Shown: piece by piece, positions 1 to 3,962 of the stretch
Numbering within the stretch: the first letter of the stretch is position 1
Layout: each line of letters starts with the position of its first letter
Assembly: GCA_041744735.1 (NCBI GenBank)
Contig: JBGTKH010000103.1
Coordinates: 1 to 5,730 of the forward strand
Reading direction: 5' to 3'
DNA length: 5,730 nt
Source of the DNA: JBGTKH01 sp041744735
GTDB taxonomy: Bacteria; Planctomycetota; Planctomycetia; Pirellulales; Pirellulaceae
Notes under the pieces: generated by a model
What the model was told of the DNA's origin: nothing
What the model saw: the letters and a program-made list of their open reading frames with translations, nothing else
Database searches by the model: none
Position numbers and translations under genes: made by a program

Positions 1-249
1 CGTCCGAAGAGACCACAGGTTCGTTGTCCCGACCGGGACGTACTGCACCGGCGCCGTGTGATCCGCCCGCCTTGAGTTTGTTTTCGAGACGCTGATGGAA
101 CCCGCCGCCGCCGATCCCAACGGCCGACGCCGGACTTTCCCCAACGCCTTTGCTGACAAACTTAAACTTGTTCGTCGAACCGCCGTATGCGGACCCGCAT
201 GTACGGTGGTGTGGGGGCCGGGCGGGGAAACCCGCCCCAGCTACCCGAT
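1..249 (+). mobile_element. 3' portion of a group II intron (probably group IIC)
   Basis: The last ~75 nt fold as intron domains V and VI (separate entry), so the sequence to the left must be the upstream part of the same intron. A 10-bp stem pairs 72-81 with 156-165 (one G-T wobble), and a small hairpin GTCCC/GGGAC lies at 26-39. Both look like structured intron RNA (domain III/IV) rather than protein-coding sequence. No reverse-transcriptase motif is readable: the three forward frames close at about 59-61, 73-75 and 93-95 without a recognisable maturase tail. The maturase either ends just left of the window, or domain IV is short and ORF-less. The 5' intron boundary is outside the window. 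The intron lies opposite to the three genes on its right. Confidence 0.65.
177..249 (+). ncRNA. Group II intron domains V and VI with 3' splice end
   Basis: Domain V is a hairpin of 179-187 with 202-210 (one G-T wobble), a two-base bulge T200-G201 on the 3' side, an upper stem 188-191/196-199 and a four-base loop. The nucleotides at the catalytic-triad position, 181-183, read CGC. Group IIC introns such as the Oceanobacillus iheyensis one use CGC; most other classes use AGC. Domain VI contains a perfect seven-bp stem 220-226/231-237 closed by a GAAA tetraloop. A3' segment CTACCCGAT (241-249) follows, with A243 placed as the bulged branch-point adenosine seven nt from the end. The splice junction is inferred at 249/250. 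Confidence 0.75.
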
Positions 250-269
250 TTCGCCGGAATTCGTTTGCC
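250..269 (-). other. Left remnant of an attC site (R'' box GGCAAAC plus start of L'')
   Basis: Read on the minus strand, the TGA of the 161-aa gene is followed at once by GGCAAAC (269-263), then a five-nt spacer and the beginning of what would be an L'' box, where the intron 3' end interrupts it. GGCAAAC is a poor match to the R'' consensus RYYYAAC. It is, however, complementary at six of seven positions (the seventh a G-T) to GTTTGCT, the R' box at the start of the same gene's cassette. That is the relation expected for one circularised cassette. The other half of the site lies beyond the intron, outside the window. Confidence 0.4.
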
Positions 270-755
270 TCAACAACAGAGCTCCAACGCCTGTGACAAA
301 GCTGAACCCAACTGCTCTGCCGAGCAATCAGCTGCAATTACGATCGTTTTTTCAGGAAGCGAATGATACCCCTTTTCCGAGCCTGAAGTCCCGCCATTTC
401 TGCTTGGCACAATGCGCAACTCGACGTTTGATTTCTCAACGCCACACATCTTCGCAGACTTTTGCAGTGCATTCCAACTCTTGATCTTCGCACAAATCAG
501 CAGCGGTTGTAACAGCGCATTCCAATCTGTTGGATGCGCCACAGAATCCTGAGAGGCAGCCAGCGACTGGCGAATCGCAGCGCCGAGTGTTTTGGCTTCG
601 ACATCACGAGAGAGAGTTTGAACCGGTTCACAACCAATCCAAATCCCAGCAGTTGTGCGGGACTGCGTCTGGATGATGTAGTCGTCTTGGCGTACGTAAA
701 CGGATGCGATTTGTAACGGCGACATGCCAAGGTTCCAATACACGCTTTTCAGCAA
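270..755 (-). CDS. CdiI-like (DUF1436-type) contact-dependent inhibition immunity protein
   Basis: A 161-aa cytoplasmic protein with no signal peptide or membrane segment. Its layout recalls the CDI immunity family formerly DUF1436: an N-terminal strand region with TTAGIWIGCEPV (about 36-47), a middle LGAAIRQSLAASQDSV and SWNALQKSAK, then IVPSRNG and a C-terminal AEQLGSALSQALELC signature. Such proteins bind and neutralise the toxic C-terminal domain of a CdiA partner. This is recognised from memory of the family, not from a search. The reading frame opens with TTG at 755, inside the attC core; the first ATG is codon 11 (725-723), so the true start is uncertain, and neither has a strong Shine-Dalgarno. 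No cdiA/cdiB is in the window, so it would be an orphan. It sits one cassette downstream of the HNH gene and its TGA abuts a candidate R'' box. Confidence 0.6.
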   Translation of the reverse strand: MLKSVYWNLGMSPLQIASVYVRQDDYIIQTQSRTTAGIWIGCEPVQTLSRDVEAKTLGAAIRQSLAASQDSVAHPTDWNALLQPLLICAKIKSWNALQKSAKMCGVEKSNVELRIVPSRNGGTSGSEKGYHSLPEKTIVIAADCSAEQLGSALSQALELCC

Positions 756-840
756 ACGTCTGAGGTAACGGGGGGCGAGGAGAGGAGCTTGACTTCAGGA
801 CCGACTGCGCCGAGCCCTCCCGTTCACCGATTTGTTAGGC
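751..840 (-). other. attC-like integron recombination site between HNH and CdiI-like genes
   Basis: On the minus strand the order is R'' GCCTAAC (840-834), spacer AAATC, L'' GGTGAACGGG (828-819), a central region, L' CCCGTTACC (772-764), spacer TCAGAC, R' GTTTGCT (757-751). L'' and L' pair over nine bp with exactly one unpaired base in L'' (position 825), three bases in from its outer end. The pairing can extend three more bp inward. The 5-nt spacer, the extra base in L'' and the 6-nt spacer are the register of canonical attC sites. R' keeps GTT but not the full GTTRRRY. R'' and R' are only partly complementary, as expected when they belong to different neighbouring cassettes. The TAA of the HNH gene lies inside R''. 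Confidence 0.65.
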
Positions 841-1575
841 CGCGTCGAGACGCCACGCGACCTCACAGGCCAAATATTCTGCAACGACGATTCTAATTAC
901 TAGTCCACCAATGTCATCAATTGCGAGGTACCGATACTGGTCATCCTGTACGTCTACCCAATCATTGATGAGCATTCCGATTTGTTGGTGCTCGCCAGAC
1001 TCCGATTGAACGGTCATTTGGGTGACGAGTATTCGTTGTAGGTTACGCGAACCAATTTCGCCAAACAGTTGTTGAAAGTGAACTGAATTGAAGGCTTCTC
1101 GCTGTTCGTGCGGTAATGAATCGAGTGGACCGCACCAGAAGTGATCGGGATCAATGCGACATGGCTGACTAAGCTCGAATGCCGCGTGGCCCCTTGCGAG
1201 CTTCAGCATCACGTTGGCAACCCGTTCGCCCTCGACCGCGAACAAGACTTGATCATTCTGTTCGGTTCGCGCGGAGTCAATCCGCGCTCGAAGTGCGGGC
1301 GAACTGCGCATGATTCGAGCGACGGACGGACGCCGAATCTTCTCTGGGTCAGTTGAGCCGCAGAAAGCGCTTTCGATCAAGCAAACAAGATACTCCTCGT
1401 CTTTCGAGAACGCTTGATTGCATGAGTCACAGCAACCAACCACCGGCAGATTCGTTGGATACGGACGGTCGAGAAGGCAACGGGACGGCACATGGTCTCG
1501 CGTGTCCGCGGGGCCACCACAATAGATGCAGCCGCGTACCAATCGATCATCAGCGTAATCTTTGAGCTGATCCAT
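835..1575 (-). CDS. HNH-like (treble-clef) putative endonuclease, integron-cassette gene
   Basis: A 246-aa soluble protein. Its N-terminus has the HNH/treble-clef pattern: C16-x2-C19 followed by TRDHVPSR (D27-H28 as the likely catalytic D-H), then C48/C49-x2-C52-N53 as the second zinc knuckle, and a conserved-looking SKDEEYLV (57-64). Residues 65-246 are not recognised; they hold no visible second nuclease motif. HNH proteins usually cut DNA, but substrate and role cannot be read here; a defence nuclease, a toxin or a house-keeping enzyme are all possible. ATG at 1575 comes nine nt after a perfect GTTAGGC core, and the TAA lies inside GCCTAAC, so the gene fills its cassette (about 757-1590) as cassette genes do. 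No clear Shine-Dalgarno precedes it; expression may depend on read-through from upstream. Confidence 0.7.
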   Translation of the reverse strand: MDQLKDYADDRLVRGCIYCGGPADTRDHVPSRCLLDRPYPTNLPVVGCCDSCNQAFSKDEEYLVCLIESAFCGSTDPEKIRRPSVARIMRSSPALRARIDSARTEQNDQVLFAVEGERVANVMLKLARGHAAFELSQPCRIDPDHFWCGPLDSLPHEQREAFNSVHFQQLFGEIGSRNLQRILVTQMTVQSESGEHQQIGMLINDWVDVQDDQYRYLAIDDIGGLVIRIVVAEYLACEVAWRLDAA

Positions 1576-1584
1576 GATTTTGCG

Positions 1585-1647
1585 GCCTAACTTTGAATTT
1601 GAGCTTCGGCTCGAAGACTCGCGAAGTCAAATCCTTACTAGTTCGGC
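1585..1647 (-). other. attC-like site upstream of the HNH gene
   Basis: On the minus strand: R'' GCCGAAC (1647-1641), an 8-nt spacer, L'' 1632-1622, a 13-nt loop region, L' 1608-1597, spacer TCAAA, R' GTTAGGC (1591-1585). L'' and L' pair over 11 bp with a single unpaired base (1603). R'' and R' are complementary at six of seven positions. GTTAGGC matches GTTRRRY perfectly; GCCGAAC misses RYYYAAC at one base. The odd points are that the extra base sits in L' rather than L'', and one spacer is 8 nt. The inner part also forms a GAGC-TTCG-GCTC hairpin on the + strand (1601-1612). Confidence 0.5.
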
Positions 1648-1748
1648 AACAACAATTTACGTTGTCCCCTCTTTCATCCGCCAGAGCATTGAATGCCCCC
1701 GATGCGCCACTATCGTTTCGCTAAAGGAACATAAGCAAGACCTCTCTC

Positions 1749-2174
1749 TCACGGGGTTGGAGAGTTTGGCGGCTTGAGTTTCGGGGTGCGTGTCTGCGGA
1801 GCCTTTGGTAAACTATGCTGTCCTCTAAAATAGAACCCTACGACACTGCCCGCTAGGGTGCCGAGAAGGGTGAGGATCTCGGCGTGATGCGTCGGGCTGG
1901 TCATGGCGATCACCGAGACGATAAGCAGAACGATCACGACGATAAGCAGACCGAGGGCAGGCCCGATGACGGACTGCAAATGCCAAACACGTCTCTCTAC
2001 ATCTCCATATCCCTCGCAAGAACCGCACGGCAGACCTTTCGTCGAGACGATTTTCTTCTTCATGAATGGAAAGGGACTCTCCCTCGCTTTTTCCGCACAC
2101 GAATCGCAGCTGTTCCCAGTCTCCCCATTCGAACATGTCCCTGTCCCATCACAGTGGCGACATTCGATGGCCAT
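1749..2174 (-). CDS. Zinc-ribbon protein with two transmembrane helices, unknown function
   Basis: A 141-aa protein I do not recognise as a named family. Residues 5-57 carry cysteine pairs like those of the DnaJ zinc domain: C5-x2-C8-DGTG, C14, C23-x2-C26, and C50-x2-C53-EGYG, enough for about two zinc sites. Two hydrophobic helices follow, about 68-91 and 98-116, the second with a glycine-rich AGSVVGFYF motif; then a short Pro/Lys-rich tail. No J-domain is present, so it is not a DnaJ. The likely layout is a cytosolic zinc ribbon anchored by a membrane hairpin. ATG at 2174 is supported by a strong GGGGAGG six nt upstream. Its candidate cassette core GTTCGGC is about 95 nt upstream and its R'' (GCCGAAC) about 100 nt beyond the TGA; the 1648-1748 stretch between holds nothing I can identify. 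Confidence 0.65.
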   Translation of the reverse strand: MAIECRHCDGTGTCSNGETGNSCDSCAEKARESPFPFMKKKIVSTKGLPCGSCEGYGDVERRVWHLQSVIGPALGLLIVVIVLLIVSVIAMTSPTHHAEILTLLGTLAGSVVGFYFRGQHSLPKAPQTRTPKLKPPNSPTP

Positions 2175-2247
2175 AGAGCCTCCCCTAATAAGCCCGCCCT
2201 GGTTTCACTTGTGCGGAGACTGCGGTCCAAGTCCACCGCCACTCAAT

Positions 2248-2267
2248 GGCAAAGCGTCGCCTTTGCC
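2248..2267. repeat. Perfect 7-bp hairpin (GGCAAAG / CTTTGCC)
   Basis: A perfect inverted repeat with a six-base loop. It lies directly next to the candidate cassette core GCCGAAC (2268-2274), in the leader of the 141-aa gene. There is no T-run on either strand, so it is not a standard terminator. It could be a leader-RNA hairpin or part of the recombination site. Confidence 0.4.
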
Positions 2268-2324
2268 GCCGAACAATCATTTGGCAGACCGGTCTATCCC
2301 GCGAGATAGGCCGACCGGTTCGTC
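2268..2324 (-). other. Possible third attC-like site (start of the 141-aa gene cassette)
   Basis: On the minus strand this ends in R' GTTCGGC (2274-2268), which exactly complements the GCCGAAC box found after the 141-aa gene. At its other end, + strand GTTCGTC (2318-2324) pairs with it at six of seven positions. In between is a nine-bp stem, 2290-2298 with 2305-2313 (one wobble), and a six-nt loop. The arms are asymmetric (15 nt against 4 nt), unlike a textbook attC, so the site is weaker than the other two. Confidence 0.35.
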
Positions 2325-2454
2325 AGTCTATCACGGGAATAGGGTGAGTCAATCAGCGCGGACAACCTAATTGGCACTAGTTGATTAGCTCAATTTCCGG
2401 TCTGTTGGCCATCCGGGATAGGCCGACCGGGACGTGCGGGGATAGGCCGACCAG
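2305..2454. repeat. Three direct copies of GATAGGCCGACC(GG)
   Basis: GATAGGCCGACCGG occurs at 2305-2318 and 2417-2430, and GATAGGCCGACCAG at 2441-2454. The last two are exactly 24 bp apart. Inverted partial copies accompany the first two (ACCGGTCTATC at 2288-2298 and CCGGTC at 2397-2402), so each can form a hairpin. No gene is seen in the 2325-2640 stretch; short ORFs there only reflect these repeats and the following tandem array. Confidence 0.6.
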
Positions 2455-2498
2455 ATAAGCCGCCACGGCGAGGCCGGGGTGAGCGTTGGAGACGACCT

Positions 2499-2603
2499 GC
2501 TTTGTTTGGTGCGGCACACGATTGTTTCCCTTGGCGACAGGCTGGTTTTTCTGGGTTGCAAGCTTGTTTTCCAGACAAACAGGCTTGTTCTTCGCGTCGT
2601 CGC
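2499..2603. repeat. Five degenerate 21-bp tandem repeat units
   Basis: Units begin at 2499, 2520, 2541, 2562 and 2583. All start with a G-N-T-T/G-GTT-like block (GCTTTGTTTG, GATTGTTTCC, GCTGGTTTTT, GCTTGTTTTC, GCTTGTTCTT); the second halves diverge. Because 21 is a multiple of three, every frame reads as seven-residue peptide repeats, for instance QACLSGK, QACNPEK, PACRQGK on the minus strand. I treat this as a decayed minisatellite rather than a gene, since there is no ribosome binding site or recognisable protein. Confidence 0.55.
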
Positions 2604-2647
2604 CTGTCGAAGCCGTCCAACCTGTCCCGTTGTTTCCACTGACTTGG

Positions 2648-2773
2648 TTATACCGGCGCGTAGCGTGTCAGCCCCGGCACGCGGTCGAAGTCGGCGTCGC
2701 TGCTGACTACGCGGATCAATGCGTGGGTCTGCAGCACGCCGATTTCAAAGACGGCTTCCACAGTTATGGACAT
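2648..2773 (-). pseudogene. Toxin-antitoxin relic: antitoxin start fused in frame to a PIN (VapC-like) toxin tail
   Basis: This 41-codon frame has ATG at 2773-2771 with AGGAG eight nt upstream and TAA at 2650-2648. The first ~13 residues, MSITVEAVFEIGV, resemble the start of DUF104/AF2212-like antitoxins, which typically begin with an EAVYENGVL-like strand. The remainder, starting about LQTHALIRVVSSDADFD and ending RVPGLTRYAPV, resembles the C-terminus of PIN-domain VapC ribonucleases, including the last acidic motif (D-x-D-F-D). The simplest reading is one in-frame deletion that removed most of the antitoxin and most of the toxin. The product would lack the other PIN catalytic acids and should be inactive. 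It could alternatively be a genuine small protein; the two-part similarity is from memory of the families and needs a search. Confidence 0.5.
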
Positions 2774-2789
2774 GATTCCCACTCCTGAA

Positions 2790-2828
2790 ATGAAACCACG
2801 AGTCCACGATATTGCATAGGGGTTTCAT
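2790..2828. promoter_or_regulatory. Inverted repeat ATGAAACC / GGTTTCAT upstream of the toxin-antitoxin relic
   Basis: Perfect eight-bp arms at 2790-2797 and 2821-2828 are separated by 23 bp, just upstream (minus strand) of the relic's ribosome binding site. Antitoxins often repress their own promoter through such palindromes, so this could be the surviving operator. That role is inference only. Confidence 0.3.
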
Positions 2829-2846
2829 GTCTGACATCGTACCTCA

Positions 2847-3299
2847 TCACTCAGCGAGCAGATCGGCCGACAGCAGTTGGTCGAGGGTATAGGGGCAGTC
2901 GGCGGGGAATGTCCTGGTTGGCAGGCCGGTGTCTGCAGCGGTTCGCTCGACAGCCTTGTGGTATGCGTCGGCCAGTTTCGCTTCGGCGTGTTTACGGAGT
3001 ACGCCTCGGCTCACCAGCTCTTCCAACTCCTGCCGCTGCTCGATGATCGTGGCTTTCCAATTCCCCGAGCGCCGGTCGGGTTGATGGGTCCACTTCAAGA
3101 CGTGCGAGACGAGGACAGTGACCCTGCTCTCGACCTCGCGCCGATCGCGTCGTGCCATGTCCGCCAAGTACTCCGCTAGGTTGGGATAATCGACTTCATT
3201 TAACCGGCCAAGCCGGATCAGTTCGGCCATCGTTTCCAGCCACGCCGTCTCGTCGCGCTCGTACAACGCGCCCGCGGCAGGCGTTTGCATCGTCGCCAT
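2847..3299 (-). CDS. DUF29 family protein
   Basis: A 150-aa soluble, mostly helical protein of the DUF29 family, whose function is unknown. The family pattern is clear: YERDETAWLE near the N-terminus, then NLAEYLADMARRDRREVESR, followed by the most typical block LVSHVLKWTHQPDRRSGNW and TIIEQRQELEELV, and the usual ending with a FPADCPYTLDQLL motif. Length fits the family and no residues look lost. The frame can be extended ten codons to an ATG at 3329, but the predicted -10 box lies only about nine bp upstream of that codon and its AGGAG touches it with no spacing. The ATG at 3299 has AGGG seven nt upstream, so I prefer it; an ATG at 3290 is also possible. It is transcribed alone, next to a toxin-antitoxin relic, a common accessory setting for DUF29 genes. 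Confidence 0.85.
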   Translation of the reverse strand: MATMQTPAAGALYERDETAWLETMAELIRLGRLNEVDYPNLAEYLADMARRDRREVESRVTVLVSHVLKWTHQPDRRSGNWKATIIEQRQELEELVSRGVLRKHAEAKLADAYHKAVERTAADTGLPTRTFPADCPYTLDQLLSADLLAE

Positions 3300-3338
3300 C
3301 GCTCGGCCCTCGCTCGATAGTTTTGACATCTCCTAGCG

Positions 3339-3367
3339 AGTATACATTCACTCGAACGGATTCGCAA
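3339..3367 (-). promoter_or_regulatory. Sigma70-like promoter for the DUF29 gene
   Basis: On the minus strand, TTGCGA (3367-3362) is separated by exactly 17 bp from TATACT (3344-3339), close to the TTGACA-N17-TATAAT consensus. Transcription would begin around 3330-3333. This places the ATG at 3329 almost at the RNA 5' end and favours the ATG at 3299. Confidence 0.5.
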
Positions 3368-3371
3368 TTTG

Positions 3372-3470
3372 ACCAATCTGGCGGTAGTGGTACATTTTGG
3401 TAGCCGAAGTCGTGAGACTTCGGAAGTGTCACCACTTCCGCTACGGCAACTTGTACCACTACCAATCTGG
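3372..3470. mobile_element. MITE/REP-like palindromic element with flanking 10-bp direct repeats
   Basis: Perfect 12-bp terminal inverted repeats (3383-3394, 3452-3463) enclose a second stem GTAGC/GCTAC (3400-3404, 3440-3444) and two hairpins: 3404-3411/3416-3423 with loop GTGA, and 3421-3428/3433-3440 with loop TCAC. ACCAATCTGG occurs at 3372-3381 and again at 3461-3470, like a target-site duplication that partly overlaps the right inverted repeat. It encodes nothing itself, so it would be moved in trans by a transposase. Hairpins of the CCGAAGTC-GTGA type occur widely in planctomycete genomes as far as I recall. Confidence 0.6.
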
Positions 3471-3534
3471 ACTCGTGTTGTGCGCAGTCTGCTCATGCAG
3501 ACGCCTTGTATTCCGAGGGATGGCGCGTCGCGAG

Positions 3535-3707
3535 TTATTCGTCCGTCGATGGCGGCTCAATCTGCTCCGCGTCGGCCTGGCGCTGCTTCCACGTCTTGGG
3601 CCGAAACAGTGGCTTGGGACTGGAGTACTTCTTTAGCCACGCGAGCGAAACTCGGTTGACTGCTTCACCGGATCGGCGAAATCGACCTCGGTTTGAATCA
3701 TGGACAT
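3535..3707 (-). pseudogene. Possible frameshifted small gene, product unknown
   Basis: From ATG codons at 3707 and 3701 the minus strand reads MSMIQTEVDFADPVKQ and then soon stops. A one-base shift near 3655-3660 continues into a lysine-rich, coding-looking tail (NRVSLAWLKKYSSPKPLF, RPKTWKQRQADAEQIEP) that ends at a TAA at 3537-3535. The tail frame alone has no start codon. Only four nt separate its first ATG from the TGA of another open frame (3712-3894, minus) ending KKTVASTKGSSGE, so this may be the end of a decayed operon. No family is recognised. The reading is tentative; no other gene is seen between 3471 and 3884. Confidence 0.25.
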
Positions 3708-3884
3708 TCGCTCACTCTCCGCTTGAGCCTTTCGTTGAGGCGACCGTTTTCTTGCGGCAGAATACTGCGAATTGGCTGGCCAGCCGAATTCCGGCGGGAG
3801 ATTGATGATGTATGGACGTCCAGTACAGCATCGAGCGGACAACGGCGTGTAGCGGTGTTTCTCGTCTCGGTCGTGTGATACCAT

Positions 3885-3949
3885 GGTCGAGCATTTTGTC
3901 GACCGACGGGTAGGTGCGTTCGATATCTACCTACTCAGTAACAACGCAC
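3885..3949 (+). promoter_or_regulatory. Cluster of inverted repeats in the methyltransferase leader
   Basis: Three inverted repeats stack here: GGTCGA/TCGACC (3885-3890, 3899-3904), GTAGGT/ACCTAC (3910-3915, 3929-3934) and GTGCGTT/AACGCAC (3914-3920, 3943-3949). The last two share bases 3914-3915, so as RNA they would be alternative folds. The final arm ends one base before the Shine-Dalgarno, so stem three could hide or expose it. They could equally be DNA operators. No convincing -35/-10 pair is seen. Confidence 0.35.
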
Positions 3950-3954
3950 GGAGG
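3950..3954 (+). promoter_or_regulatory. Shine-Dalgarno GGAGG that fixes the TTG start of the methyltransferase
   Basis: GGAGG is followed by eight nt and then TTG at 3963. No in-frame ATG occurs until codon 17, which would lie beyond the conserved first strand (LNIVHNEDC), so the TTG start is well supported. Confidence 0.65.
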
Positions 3955-3962
3955 TTGCCGTT

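Noticed and set aside
95..484. 129-codon forward open frame crossing the intron end
   Set aside because: It runs through intron domains V/VI and antisense through the CdiI-like gene, and reads as low-quality protein; it is a chance frame.
1884..2370. Overlapping forward frames of 141 and 155 codons
   Set aside because: Both are antisense to the 141-aa zinc-ribbon gene, which has the better motifs and a good ribosome binding site.
2339..2460. CRISPR array from the repeated GATAGGCCGACC motif
   Set aside because: Only three short copies with irregular spacing (112 and 24 bp) and no cas genes; not a CRISPR array.
2385..2639. Minus-strand frames of 76 and 84 codons with heptapeptide repeats
   Set aside because: The repeats follow from the 21-bp tandem DNA units and appear in every frame; there is no ribosome binding site and one frame needs a GTG start.
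3487..3502. GTCTGC/GCAGAC hairpin as a terminator
   Set aside because: A perfect six-bp stem with a four-base loop, but no T-run follows on either strand and no intact gene clearly ends at it.
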